From Dysosmobacter sp. (GTDB taxonomy: Bacteria > Bacillota > Clostridia > Oscillospirales > Oscillospiraceae), in NCBI GenBank assembly GCA_026169195.1, contig JAPFEH010000074.1, positions 1 through 39,095 on the forward strand: a stretch of DNA of 39,095 nucleotides, written 5' to 3'. Of this stretch, positions 22,634-31,160 are shown piece by piece. The position numbers were made by a program, and so were the translations under genes. Under the pieces are notes generated by a model. It worked only from the letters and a program-made list of their open reading frames with translations. It ran no database searches and was not told the origin of the DNA. Position 1 is the stretch's first letter. Every line of letters begins with the position of its first letter.

Positions 22634-23641
22634 TTATTTGCTGACAAACAGATCCAGCAGGCTTGCCAGAGTTCCTGCAGAGAGATAGGTGACGCCGTTT
22701 TCCAACAGGCAGGTGCCGCCGAACTCCAGCGCACCGTCCGCACCGCTCTTCTTCACAATGGCGCCGCCGGGCTTGGCGGTAAACAGCACATTGCTTTCCG
22801 CGGGCGCGGGCTTCACCATCCGCTCACCGTAAGAGACCACAGCGCCCTGTTCCGCGTCCCAGTGAACCTCCATGCCCAGCATCTCTGCCACTGCGCGAAC
22901 GGGCAGCAGCAAATCTCCATTCACCGTCTTCCCTGCGGCAGCAAGGACGTGGCCATTCATAGATACTCTGCCGTCCTGCTCCCAAGAGATCCAGCCCCGA
23001 TACTCATTGGCAAACACCAGAACTCTGCTGACGGATTGGCTGTCGTCCTTCCACACCAGCATCCGGGTACCGGGCGTCAAGCTCTCCAGTGTGACCATCT
23101 GGCGCGTCAGATGCGGAGTCAGAACCGCTTTGTCTGTAATCGTCAGCTCCTCGCCGCCGGTGGTGACCGCTTCCACCTTCGTCAGAGGCGGTTCCGGAAC
23201 AATCGCGGCCATGGCCTGCGGCTTCAGCCGGGCGATCTGAACATACTGTGGGACTGCAAAATCCGCCGGAATATTGGCAACCACCACCTCTGCGGATGCC
23301 TGCGGCGGCATACTCAGCATCATGGCCGGCCCCACCCACGCGTAAATGGTCTCTCCGTCCTTCAATTCCCGATCCAGCGGCAGTCCGGTGACCGCGTCGA
23401 GGACGGGGGTGCTGTCATTCAGGTGGACAATGATGGTCTGGTTGGGATCTGCGTCATTGCTGTTTTCCACCAGCAGTCTCCCCTCTTCCAGTCTGGTGAC
23501 GGTGCCCCACACCTGCACAGGCGGCAGATAGTCGGGCGCTTCCGTCACCGGCTCCTTCTTTTCGGCGGCAAAGGCAGGCATTGCGCACAGCATCACGGCG
23601 CACAGCGTCAGGGACAACATACGGAGCATGGTTTTCTTCAT
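22634..23641 (-). CDS. Secreted copper-amine-oxidase-N-like (stalk) domain protein
   Basis: 335 residues. A signal peptide (1-25, cleavage likely after AFA) is followed by a beta-rich domain of about 200 residues containing short OB-like repeats (VWGTVTRLEEGRLLVEN). The C-terminal stalk domain (about 230-335) is seen as NGDLLLPVRAVAEMLGMEVHWD...VVSYG, followed by GVTYLSAGTLASLLDLF. Such domains bind or scaffold at the Gram-positive cell surface; despite the name there is no copper site. The ATG at 23639-23641 has GGGTGG upstream. It is probably monocistronic, with a duplicated 13-base element in its upstream region. Confidence 0.75.
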   Translation of the reverse strand: MKKTMLRMLSLTLCAVMLCAMPAFAAEKKEPVTEAPDYLPPVQVWGTVTRLEEGRLLVENSNDADPNQTIIVHLNDSTPVLDAVTGLPLDRELKDGETIYAWVGPAMMLSMPPQASAEVVVANIPADFAVPQYVQIARLKPQAMAAIVPEPPLTKVEAVTTGGEELTITDKAVLTPHLTRQMVTLESLTPGTRMLVWKDDSQSVSRVLVFANEYRGWISWEQDGRVSMNGHVLAAAGKTVNGDLLLPVRAVAEMLGMEVHWDAEQGAVVSYGERMVKPAPAESNVLFTAKPGGAIVKKSGADGALEFGGTCLLENGVTYLSAGTLASLLDLFVSK

Positions 23642-23683
23642 AGCAGTTCCACCCTTTCATGGTTGTTTGCTGGATAGACGCAG

Positions 23684-23717
23684 CCATCAGGAAAAAAGTT
23701 CCTTCCATCAGGAAAAA
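23684..23717 (-). repeat. Tandem 13-bp direct repeat upstream of the stalk-domain gene
   Basis: CCATCAGGAAAAA occurs at 23684-23696 and again at 23705-23717, exactly 21 bases apart (two DNA turns), 43-76 bases upstream of the ATG at 23641. Same-face tandem sites are typical of activator or response-regulator binding. Confidence 0.55.
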
Positions 23718-23754
23718 TTTTCAGACATCCCGCCGGTATTCTGAAATTTGGATT

Positions 23755-23793
23755 CAAAAACATCCTCCGCATGGCTTCGCCACACGGAGGATG
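23755..23793 (-). terminator. Rho-independent terminator of typA
   Basis: A stem of CATCCTCCG (23761-23769) with CGGAGGATG (23785-23793), enclosing a TGGC-TTC-GCCA hairpin, is followed on the minus strand by TTTTTGAA. It lies 26 bases after the typA stop. Confidence 0.88.
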
Positions 23794-23818
23794 CTCTGGC
23801 TTGCGGAAGCGTTCCGCT

Positions 23819-25642
23819 TTATTTTTTGCCGTGAAGCGCTTTCATACGCTTTTCATGGTCCAGAATGGCCTTGCGCATCCGCAGGCTCTTGGGGGTGACC
23901 TCCAGCAGCTCATCGTCCGCCAAAAACTCCAGACACTGCTCCAGACTCATCTGACGGGGCGGCACCAGACGCAGCGCATCGTCGGAGCCGGAAGCCCGGG
24001 TGTTGGTCAGCTGCTTTTTCTTGCAGACGTTGACGGTCATGTCCTCGCTGCGGGGATTCACGCCGATGACCATGCCGCCGTAAACCGGTACGCCCGCGCC
24101 GATGAACAGCGTGCCCCGTTCCTGTGCGTTATAGAGACCATAGGTGATGGACTCTCCGGTCTCGAAGGAGATCATGGAGCCGTTGCCCCGACGGGAGATC
24201 TCGCCCTTATAGGGGGCATAGGAATCAAATACGGAGGCCATGATGCCCTCGCCCTTGGTGTCCGTCATAAAATCGTTGCGGTAGCCGAACAGACCCCGGG
24301 CAGGGACCAGAAACTCCACCTTCATGCGGTCACCCACAGGAGTCATCTCCACCAGATCTGCCTTCCGCTGACCCAGCTTTTCGATGACGCTGCCTACGCA
24401 GTCGCCGGGTACATCCACCACCAGCCGTTCAATCGGCTCACATTTGACTCCGTCGATCTCCTTATACAGCACGCGGGCGGGAGACACCTGAAATTCATAG
24501 CCCTCCCGACGCATGGTCTCAATGAGGATGGACAGGCTCATCTCGCCACGGCCGGCCACATTGAACGCGGTGTCCCGATCCGTGTCGGTGACCCGCAGGG
24601 ACACATCCTTGAGGGTTTCCCGATACAGCCGCTCCCGAATCTGACGGGAAGTGACAAACTTGCCCTCCCGGCCGGCAAAGGGTGAATCGTTGACGGAGAA
24701 GGTCATTTCCATGGTGGGGGCGCTGATCTGCACAAAGGGCAGCGCTTCCACCGCGGCAGGATCGCAGATGGTATCGCCGATGGTGATGTCACCGATGCCG
24801 CTCATGGCGATGATGTTGCCGGCGGAGGATTCCGTAACCGCCTTGCGGCTGAGTCCCTCAAATTCATAGATGGCGGTGGCTTTGGCCTTCTTGGCAGCCG
24901 CGTCGGGTGCATGGTAGTTGCACACCGCGATCTCCTGATTCTGCTTCAAGGTGCCCCGCTCAATGCGGCCAATGGCGATGCGGCCCACAAACTCGTTGTA
25001 GTCGATGGAGCTGACCAGCATCTGGAACGGCTCCTCCACATTGGCTTCGGGAGCGGGGATATACTCCAGAATGGTCTCGAACAGCGGGGTCAGGTCGGTG
25101 CCCGCCACTTCGGGGGAGTAGGAAGCGGTGCCCTGCCGGCCGGAGCAGAACAGCATGGGAGAATCCAGCTGCTCGGGGGTCGCGTCCAGATCCATCAGCA
25201 GCTCCAGCACCTCGTCCACCACTTCATGGATCCGCTGGTCCGGCCGATCGATCTTATTGACCACCACGATGACCCGGTGACCCAGCTCCAGCGCCTTGCT
25301 CAGCACAAAGCGGGTCTGGGGCATGGGGCCCTCCGCGGCGTCCACCAGCAAAATGACGCCGTTGACCATCTTCAAAATGCGCTCCACCTCGCCGCCGAAG
25401 TCGGCATGGCCCGGGGTGTCCACCACGTTGATCTTGGTGTCCTTATAGCGCACAGCGGTGTTTTTCGCCAGAATGGTAATGCCGCGCTCCCGTTCCAGAT
25501 CGCCGGAGTCCATGACCCGGTCCACTGTCTCCTGATTTTCCCGGTATGCGCCGCCCTGCTTGAGCATCTCATCCACCAGCGTCGTCTTACCGTGGTCAAC
25601 GTGGGCAATGATGGCTACGTTTCTCAAATGTTCATTCTGCAT
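23819..25642 (-). CDS. typA: Ribosome-associated translational GTPase TypA/BipA
   Basis: 607 residues, the normal length. The GTPase domain has G1 AHVDHGKTT (about 13-21), G2 [10 protein letters not shown]3 [11 protein letters not shown] and G4 NKIDRPD. Domains II and III follow (EF-G-like, with the [21 protein letters not shown] block), and the TypA-specific C-terminal domain ends near [15 protein letters not shown]. BipA binds the 70S ribosome and assists 50S assembly, especially under stress or cold. The ATG has AAGGGA nine bases upstream. It is transcribed alone from a strong promoter. Confidence 0.97.
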   Translation of the reverse strand: MQNEHLRNVAIIAHVDHGKTTLVDEMLKQGGAYRENQETVDRVMDSGDLERERGITILAKNTAVRYKDTKINVVDTPGHADFGGEVERILKMVNGVILLVDAAEGPMPQTRFVLSKALELGHRVIVVVNKIDRPDQRIHEVVDEVLELLMDLDATPEQLDSPMLFCSGRQGTASYSPEVAGTDLTPLFETILEYIPAPEANVEEPFQMLVSSIDYNEFVGRIAIGRIERGTLKQNQEIAVCNYHAPDAAAKKAKATAIYEFEGLSRKAVTESSAGNIIAMSGIGDITIGDTICDPAAVEALPFVQISAPTMEMTFSVNDSPFAGREGKFVTSRQIRERLYRETLKDVSLRVTDTDRDTAFNVAGRGEMSLSILIETMRREGYEFQVSPARVLYKEIDGVKCEPIERLVVDVPGDCVGSVIEKLGQRKADLVEMTPVGDRMKVEFLVPARGLFGYRNDFMTDTKGEGIMASVFDSYAPYKGEISRRGNGSMISFETGESITYGLYNAQERGTLFIGAGVPVYGGMVIGVNPRSEDMTVNVCKKKQLTNTRASGSDDALRLVPPRQMSLEQCLEFLADDELLEVTPKSLRMRKAILDHEKRMKALHGKK

Positions 25643-25702
25643 AGTTGAACGTCCCTTTCTATCTTCACTCAGGATCTTTCACATTTTCACATACAGTTTG
25701 CT

Positions 25703-25731
25703 ATTATAGTACGATTTTCTCCGCATTTCAA
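25703..25731 (-). promoter_or_regulatory. Sigma-A promoter of typA
   Basis: On the minus strand TTGAAA (25726-25731) and TATAAT (25703-25708) are 17 bases apart, about 60 bases upstream of the ATG. Confidence 0.85.
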
Positions 25732-25856
25732 TGGATCATCCCACATTTTTTCAGAAAAACCGTCCTTTTTCTCCGGTAAAAGCGACAAGCGGCGAAGACC
25801 CCCTCATTTCGACAAAGAAACGACGGTTTTCCCGGATGGTTTTGGGACTTCCGCCG

Positions 25857-25886
25857 TTGCATCTGCCGCGGCGCAGAGACTATAAT
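25857..25886 (+). promoter_or_regulatory. Promoter of serA
   Basis: TTGCAT (25857-25862) and TATAAT (25881-25886) are 18 bases apart. The leader of about 80 bases that follows contains two hairpins. Confidence 0.75.
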
Positions 25887-25905
25887 GAAAGCGCTGCGGA
25901 GGAAG

Positions 25906-25963
25906 CGGCGCCAGCGCCGCACGTTCCCCGCAAGTATCGTGGTCCGCTGGGACCACCTCAGGA
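25906..25963 (+). other. Two hairpins in the serA 5' leader
   Basis: GCGGCG-CCAG-CGCCGC (about 25909-25924) and GGTCC-GCTG-GGACC (about 25941-25955) lie just before the AGGAGG ribosome site. They could affect translation. No known serine or amino-acid riboswitch is recognised. Confidence 0.35.
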
Positions 25964-25974
25964 GGTACATTTCC

Positions 25975-27141
25975 ATGTATCGTATCAAAACACTCAACAA
26001 AATTTCTCCCATCGGCCTGAACCGCTTTGAGCCGGAGCACTATGACGTCTCCGACAGCCAGACGCAGGAGGATGCCATCGTGGTCCGCTCCGCCAAGCTG
26101 CTGGAGTATGAATTCCCTGACAGCCTGCTGGCCATCTCCCGTGCGGGCGTCGGCGTCAACAACATCCCCATCGACCGCTGTTCTCAGGCGGGTGTGGCGG
26201 TGTTCAACACCCCCGGCGCCAACGCCAACGCCGTGAAGGAGCTGGTCTTCTGCGCCATGCTGATGGGATCCCGTGATGTGGACGGCGGCATCCGCTGGGT
26301 ACGGGAGCAGGTCGCTTCCGGTGTGGATGTGACCACCGTGGTGGAAAAGGGCAAGTCCGCCTTCGTGGGTCCGGAGCTTTATAAAAAATGCCTCGGCGTG
26401 ATCGGTCTGGGCGCCATCGGCTCTCTGGTAGCCAATATGGCCCTGTCTCTGGGCATGGATGTTTACGGCTATGACCCCTATCTGTCCGTGGACTCTGCCC
26501 TCCGTCTGGACCGGCACATCCATGTGGTGAAGGATCTGCAGGAGCTTTACAAGCGGGCAGACTATATCACCATCCATATCCATTATACCCCGCAGACAGA
26601 GCATATGATCGACGCCAAGGCCATCGCCTCCATGAAGCGGGGCGTCCGTTTCATCAATCTGGCCCGGGGCGAGATCGTGGATGACACCGCCATGCTGGCA
26701 GCGCTGGATACAGGACGGGTAGCGGCTTATATCACAGACTTCCCCAACAATACGCTGGTGCAGGCTCCCCACGTGGTTGCCATGCCCCATCTGGGCGCCT
26801 CCACTCCGGAAAGCGAGCAGAACTGTGCCGTCATGGCCGTGGATCAGGTGAAGGATTATCTGGAAAACGGAAATATCCGCAACTCTGTGAATCTGCCATC
26901 TGTTTCCATGGAACGCAGCGGCGTGATGCGCATGTGTATTATCCACAAAAACGTGCCTGCTATGTTGGCGAATATTACCACTCTTCTTTCCAAAGACGGC
27001 GTCAACGTGGAAAACCTCAGCAATAAGTCCAAGGGAGAGATGGCCTATACTCTGGTGGATCTGGGCACACAGGTCGATGCCGCGATCATCGAAGATGTCC
27101 GCAATCTTCCCAACGTGATCCGGGTTCGGGTCATCAACTGA
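25975..27141 (+). CDS. serA: D-3-phosphoglycerate dehydrogenase (short form with ACT domain)
   Basis: A 388-residue cytosolic enzyme that oxidises 3-phosphoglycerate to 3-phosphohydroxypyruvate with NAD, the first step of serine synthesis. RAGVGVNNIP is the substrate loop with the catalytic Arg region. The Rossmann motif is GVIGLGAIGSLVAN (about 142-155), followed by the acidic residue in YGYDPY. The catalytic His lies near residue 273 in MPHLGASTPESEQNC. A C-terminal ACT domain (about 315-388) suggests feedback control. The ATG at 25975 follows AGGAGG by nine bases; the open frame upstream to 25885 crosses the leader hairpins. No serC or serB is adjacent. Glycerate or lactate dehydrogenase paralogues are possible but less likely given the ACT domain. 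Confidence 0.9.
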   Translation: MYRIKTLNKISPIGLNRFEPEHYDVSDSQTQEDAIVVRSAKLLEYEFPDSLLAISRAGVGVNNIPIDRCSQAGVAVFNTPGANANAVKELVFCAMLMGSRDVDGGIRWVREQVASGVDVTTVVEKGKSAFVGPELYKKCLGVIGLGAIGSLVANMALSLGMDVYGYDPYLSVDSALRLDRHIHVVKDLQELYKRADYITIHIHYTPQTEHMIDAKAIASMKRGVRFINLARGEIVDDTAMLAALDTGRVAAYITDFPNNTLVQAPHVVAMPHLGASTPESEQNCAVMAVDQVKDYLENGNIRNSVNLPSVSMERSGVMRMCIIHKNVPAMLANITTLLSKDGVNVENLSNKSKGEMAYTLVDLGTQVDAAIIEDVRNLPNVIRVRVIN

Positions 27142-27158
27142 CCGTCATCGGATAGGAT

Positions 27159-27187
27159 TTGACAGACTGCGCCAAATCGGGTACAAT
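27159..27187 (+). promoter_or_regulatory. Promoter of tRNA-Arg
   Basis: TTGACA (27159-27164) and TACAAT (27182-27187) are 17 bases apart. A 10-bp inverted repeat, CAAATCGGGT / ACCCGATTTG (27173-27182 with 27196-27205), brackets the -10 box. Confidence 0.8.
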
Positions 27188-27276
27188 ACGGCATGACCCG
27201 ATTTGACACAGCTCAGTCGGACAGCGTATCCGACGCCCGTGCAAAAGGCGGTCTGATTGCTCAATGATACAAAAAA

Positions 27277-27308
27277 CAGGATATTCTGTAGAAAAGCAGA
27301 GTATCCTG
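27277..27308 (+). other. Hairpin in the tRNA-Arg precursor leader
   Basis: CAGGATATTCTG (27277-27288) pairs with CAGAGTATCCTG (27297-27308) over 12 positions including one G-U pair. It ends five bases before the mature tRNA 5' end. It may guide 5' processing or simply be a stable leader. Confidence 0.5.
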
Positions 27309-27313
27309 TATAT

Positions 27314-27391
27314 GCCTCCGTAGCTCAGCTGGATAGCAGCGTTCGCCTCCTAAGCGAAAGGTCGGCAGTTCGAATCTGCCCGGGGGTGCCA
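27314..27391 (+). tRNA. tRNA-Arg (anticodon CCT), with one extra base in the D-arm
   Basis: Acceptor GCCTCCG pairs with CGGGGGT (G1-U72 and one internal G-U wobble), followed by discriminator G and an encoded CCA (27389-27391). The anticodon stem-loop TTCGC-CTCCTAA-GCGAA gives CCT, reading AGG. The T-arm GGCAG-TTCGAAT-CTGCC is canonical. The D-arm reads GCTC-AGCTGGATA-GCAGC where GAGC is expected, so it carries one extra C and the gene is 78 rather than 77 bases. The tRNA may tolerate a bulge, or this could be a sequence error. Confidence 0.93.
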
Positions 27392-27392
27392 C

Positions 27393-27432
27393 GTCGGAGC
27401 AAACGATATGACGTTTGCTCCGACTTATTTTA
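27393..27432 (+). terminator. Terminator of tRNA-Arg
   Basis: A perfect 13-bp stem, GTCGGAGCAAACG (27393-27405) with 27412-27424, is followed by TTATTTTA, starting one base after the CCA. Confidence 0.92.
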
Positions 27433-27468
27433 TCAGTCAGAGCGCACTCATTTTGTTGCTCCTCCTTT

Positions 27469-27503
27469 CCAACTGCGACCCGCTTTACCGGGCTCGCAGT
27501 TGG
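27469..27503. repeat. Long imperfect palindrome in the tRNA-galM intergenic region
   Basis: CCAACTGCGA-CCCG (27469-27482) pairs with CGGG-C-TCGCAGTTGG (27489-27503), a 14-bp stem with one bulged C. It lies in about 200 bases of non-coding DNA beyond the tRNA terminator. It resembles the extragenic palindromes that recur in some genomes, but a single copy here cannot prove that. Confidence 0.5.
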
Positions 27504-27564
27504 CGGGGCGCCTGCGGCGGCTTGTTTCCTTTCCATCAAAATACAGGTTTTCACCGCCTTTGCC

Positions 27565-27604
27565 AAAGGGAGCCAAAACGTCAAGTTTTGGCTCCCTTTG
27601 TTGT
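27565..27604. terminator. Hairpin between tRNA-Arg and galM, probable galM-operon terminator
   Basis: A 15-bp stem, AAAGGGAGCCAAAAC (27565-27579) with 27585-27599, followed by TTGTTTC on the plus strand. It lies about 30 bases past the galM stop. The T-run is better on the plus strand, so its direction is uncertain. Confidence 0.6.
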
Positions 27605-27636
27605 TTCATCTATGGAATATGAACCATACAGCTATA

Positions 27637-28653
27637 TCAGCGCACAAAAAACCGGTAAGCAGTCTGCTGGCGCAGCGTCTCTCCCGCCCGCAGAATGGGA
27701 GTCGGGAAATTCTCGTGGTTCACCGCATCTGGGAAATGCTGTGTCTCCAGACAAACTCCGTGTGCAATGTCATAAACAGCTCCGCCCTTTCCCAAGCGGC
27801 GGGACAAATGTCCCGCTGTATAGAGCTGCATTCCCTCCATGGTGGTGGTCATCTCCATAGCGATTCCGGTACGGGGACAGTACAGCTCTGCCGCCGGTTC
27901 CGTCCCCTCGTCCAGAACAAAGTTCTGGTCATATCCCCGGCCTGCCGCCAAGAAGGGATCGTCCAGCCGCTCTCCCAGCACCGCGCCGTGCCGCAGATCC
28001 AGCGGAGTTCCCGCCACAGAGGCAATTTCACCGGTGGGAATATTGCCGCTGTCCGCAGGGGTATAACAGCCTGCGCGTACCGTCAGCTCATGGTCATCTA
28101 CCCGTCCGCCGTCATGTCCCGCCAGATTAAAATACGTGTGATTGGTCAGGTTCAACACCGTGTCCCGATCGCTCACTGCCTGATACCGGATCGTCAGCGT
28201 ACCGTTTTCCACCGTATACATGACCTCCACATGGAGCTTTCCGGGGAATCCCTCCTCTCCATCCGGAGAATCATAGGAAAACGCAACACTGTTTTCTTCG
28301 CAGGCATACGCCCACAGCTTTTTATGGAACCCCTCTTTTCCGCCATGAAGCGTATTGCTTCCTTCGTTGGCAAAGAGGGGATACCGTTTCCCCATCAGCG
28401 TAAACGCCGCACCGCCAATGCGGTTGGCATACCGGCCGAGAGATGCCCCCAGACATCCCCCTTGGTCCCGATACTCCGTCGGGGTATCGTACCCCAAGCA
28501 GACATCAACCGGATTGCCGTTCCGGTCCGGCACCCGAATGGAGCGCACCGCTGCACCGAAGGAAATCAGCTCCACCTCCATTTCACCGTTGGTAATCGTC
28601 AGCAGCGCCACCGGCGCTCCCTCCAGCACGCCAAACAGCTCTTCCTTTACCAT
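27637..28653 (-). CDS. galM: Aldose 1-epimerase (mutarotase)
   Basis: A 338-residue cytosolic enzyme that interconverts alpha- and beta-D-galactose so that galactokinase receives its alpha substrate. The sugar-binding RYANRI (74-79), His103 in LHGG, His172 in NHTYFNL (general acid) and the glutamate in CLETQHFPD near residue 307 (general base) are all present. The ATG is three bases after the galE stop, with GAGGG inside the end of galE. It is the last gene of the galKTEM operon. Confidence 0.94.
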   Translation of the reverse strand: MVKEELFGVLEGAPVALLTITNGEMEVELISFGAAVRSIRVPDRNGNPVDVCLGYDTPTEYRDQGGCLGASLGRYANRIGGAAFTLMGKRYPLFANEGSNTLHGGKEGFHKKLWAYACEENSVAFSYDSPDGEEGFPGKLHVEVMYTVENGTLTIRYQAVSDRDTVLNLTNHTYFNLAGHDGGRVDDHELTVRAGCYTPADSGNIPTGEIASVAGTPLDLRHGAVLGERLDDPFLAAGRGYDQNFVLDEGTEPAAELYCPRTGIAMEMTTTMEGMQLYTAGHLSRRLGKGGAVYDIAHGVCLETQHFPDAVNHENFPTPILRAGETLRQQTAYRFFVR

Positions 28654-28656
28654 GGC

Positions 28657-29646
28657 TCAGCCCTCATAGCCATCGGGATGCGTGCTGTGCCATGTCCAAG
28701 CATCCGCAATGATTTGATCCAGCCCGCGGGTGGGCTTCCACCCCAGAATCTGTGCAGCCTTTTGATTGGAGGCGATCAGAACCGAGGGATCCCCCGCCCG
28801 CCGCGGCTCCACCTTGGCAGGGATTTCCCTGCCGGTAATACGGCGTGCCGTGTCGATGATCTCCTTGACTGAGTAGCCGTCGCCGCTGCCCAGATTGAAC
28901 ACGCCGCTTTCTCCGGTCTTTTCCAGATGCTCCAGTGCCAGCAGATGCGCCTCTACCAGATCCCGGACATGAATATAATCCCGGATACAGGTCCCGTCTG
29001 CCGTAGGATAGTCGTCGCCGAAAATTCCGATGTGGCTCCGCTGACCCAAAGCAGTTTTCATCACCAGCGGAATCAGGTGGCTCTCCGGATCGTGGTCTTC
29101 TCCAATTCCCACATCCGGATTGGAACCTGCGGCATTAAAATACCGCAGGGCGGCATAGTGGATCCCGTAAGCCCGGTCACACCACTTCAGCATCCCCTCG
29201 ATCGCCAGCTTGCTGGCACCGTAGGGATTGGTGGGATCTGTACGATCGCTTTCCTCGATCGGCTGCTTTTCCGGCTCTCCATAGGTAGCGGCCGTGGAGG
29301 AAAACACGATTTTATGAACGTCATGTTCTTTCATGGCGGTAAGCATGGACTGGGACCCCGCCACATTGTTTCCATAATACTTCAGCGGATTGGTGACGCT
29401 TTCCCCTACCAGAGAATACGCCGCAAAGTTGATGACGCCGTCGATCTCATTTTCGCTGAACACCTGATCCAGAAATGCAGCATCCCGCAAATCGCCCACA
29501 TACAGCTTCCGGGCGCCCTTCACTGCCTGCCAGTGGCCGGTGCGGAGGTTGTCTACAACCACCACATCATACCCTTTTTCCACCAGCAGCGCCACCATAT
29601 GGCTGCCGATATATCCGGCGCCGCCGGCAACAAGAATGGTTTTCAT
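28657..29646 (-). CDS. galE: UDP-glucose 4-epimerase
   Basis: A 329-residue SDR-family enzyme that interconverts UDP-galactose and UDP-glucose using bound NAD. The Rossmann motif is GGAGYIGSH (8-16). The catalytic Tyr142 and Lys146 are in YGASK, and the Ser/Thr of SSTATYG is at about 116-118. GSNPDVGIGEDHDPESHLIP is the usual active-site loop. GGAGG lies about seven bases before the ATG. It lies between galT (13 bases upstream) and galM (three bases downstream). Confidence 0.96.
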   Translation of the reverse strand: MKTILVAGGAGYIGSHMVALLVEKGYDVVVVDNLRTGHWQAVKGARKLYVGDLRDAAFLDQVFSENEIDGVINFAAYSLVGESVTNPLKYYGNNVAGSQSMLTAMKEHDVHKIVFSSTAATYGEPEKQPIEESDRTDPTNPYGASKLAIEGMLKWCDRAYGIHYAALRYFNAAGSNPDVGIGEDHDPESHLIPLVMKTALGQRSHIGIFGDDYPTADGTCIRDYIHVRDLVEAHLLALEHLEKTGESGVFNLGSGDGYSVKEIIDTARRITGREIPAKVEPRRAGDPSVLIASNQKAAQILGWKPTRGLDQIIADAWTWHSTHPDGYEG

Positions 29647-29659
29647 ATCTGTTCCTCCT

Positions 29660-31147
29660 TTATATTACGTGGTTGATAAACCGCAGGAAGGCCTCCCGAC
29701 CCTCCGGTGTGCACGGATAAACGCCTGCATGTTCCAGCACGGTGGCAAACACCGCGCCCACTTCCTTCTGCAGGATCTCCCATACCGTTTCTCTGGTAAA
29801 GGAATACCGGCTTTTCAGCTCCTCTGCCCAGTCTGCGTGCTTTTCCAGCGTCTCGCTGCTCCACAGGTCTCTTCCTTCCACCAGAGCATCTGCCAAATCT
29901 GTCAGTTCCCCTTTCAGGCGGGAGGGCAGCACTGCCAGACCCATGACCTCGATCAAACCGATATTTTCTTTTTTAATGTGGTGGAGCTCCTCATGGGGAT
30001 GATATACCCCGAACGGATGCTCCTTGGTCGTAAGGTTGTTCCGCAGCACCAGATCCAGCTCAAATTTTCCGTCCCGCATCCGGGCAATGGGGGTGATGGT
30101 ATTATGCGGCTCTCCATCCGTCTCGGCAAAAATAAACGCTTCTTCGTCTGTGTAGCCCCGCCATGCTGCAAGGATCTTCTCTGCCAGATCCACCAGACAC
30201 TCATCATCGCCGCAGCGCAGCCGGATCACAGACATGGGCCACTTGACGATGCCAGCTTCCACCTTCTCAAATCCCGGGAAGGAAACCGTCCGCTCCACCG
30301 GAGCCTTCTCCATGGCAAAGCAATATCTGCCTCCCTGAAAATGGTCGTGACTCAGAATCGAACCGCCAACAATGGGCAGATCCGCATTGGAGCCCACAAA
30401 ATAATGGGGAAACTGCTTTACAAAATCCAGCAGCTTGCGGAAGGTGGAACGGTCGATCTTCATCGGAACATGCTGCCCGTTGAAAACAATGCAGTGTTCA
30501 TTGTAATAGACATAGGGGCTGTACTGGAAAAACCAGTCTTTTCCATCAATGGTAACGGGAATGATCCGGTGATTCTGTCTGGCAGGATGGTCGATCCGTC
30601 CGGCATAACCCTCGTTTTCCCGGCAGAGCTGGCACTTCGGATAGCCGCTCTGAACCGCTGTTTTCGCCGCAGCGATGGCCCGCGGGTCCTTTTCCGGCTT
30701 GGAAAGGTTGATGGTGATATCCAGATCGCCATAAGCCGTCGGCGTCACCCATTTCATATCCTTCGCAATGCGGTAGCGGCGGATGTAATCGGTGTCCTGA
30801 CTGAAGCGGTAATACCAGTCTGTGGCCGCCTCCGGAGATTCCTGATAACGGGCATGGAACTCCCGCAGCACCTGAGACGGGCGGGGCGTCAGACGCCCCA
30901 TCAGTTCTGTATCCAACAGGTCCCGGCTGGCTGTGCCGTCCTGAATCCGTCCGGTTTCCACAGCCCAGTCCAGAATCTCCTTCAGGATTTCCTCCAACGG
31001 CCGTTCCTGAACGCTTCGGGCTTCCTCCCAACTGTCCAGCTCCAACGCCTGCAAAAGCCGGTTGGCCGCCCAAATCCGGTCACACTCTTCAATAAGACCT
31101 GCCCGCAGCGCATAGCCAAGCAGGTCGGTAACAGCCTGATCGATCAT
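29660..31147 (-). CDS. galT: UDP-glucose--hexose-1-phosphate uridylyltransferase (class II)
   Basis: A 495-residue enzyme that exchanges UMP between UDP-glucose and galactose-1-phosphate. Its length and sequence fit the long Firmicute class II GalT, with the active-site region GGSILSHDHFQGG where the His residue accepts the uridylyl group. CQLCRENEGYAGR is the Cys-containing motif shared by the class. The ATG at 31145-31147 is chosen because AAGGAGG is eight bases upstream; a GTG at 31154-31156 lies too close to it. The galK stop is 13 bases upstream. Confidence 0.94.
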   Translation of the reverse strand: MIDQAVTDLLGYALRAGLIEECDRIWAANRLLQALELDSWEEARSVQERPLEEILKEILDWAVETGRIQDGTASRDLLDTELMGRLTPRPSQVLREFHARYQESPEAATDWYYRFSQDTDYIRRYRIAKDMKWVTPTAYGDLDITINLSKPEKDPRAIAAAKTAVQSGYPKCQLCRENEGYAGRIDHPARQNHRIIPVTIDGKDWFFQYSPYVYYNEHCIVFNGQHVPMKIDRSTFRKLLDFVKQFPHYFVGSNADLPIVGGSILSHDHFQGGRYCFAMEKAPVERTVSFPGFEKVEAGIVKWPMSVIRLRCGDDECLVDLAEKILAAWRGYTDEEAFIFAETDGEPHNTITPIARMRDGKFELDLVLRNNLTTKEHPFGVYHPHEELHHIKKENIGLIEVMGLAVLPSRLKGELTDLADALVEGRDLWSSETLEKHADWAEELKSRYSFTRETVWEILQKEVGAVFATVLEHAGVYPCTPEGREAFLRFINHVI

Positions 31148-31160
31148 GATGCGCACCTCC

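Noticed and set aside
27261-27584. 107-codon open frame antisense to tRNA-Arg
   Set aside because: Its middle is simply the reverse complement of the tRNA, a common false prediction; there is no ribosome site.
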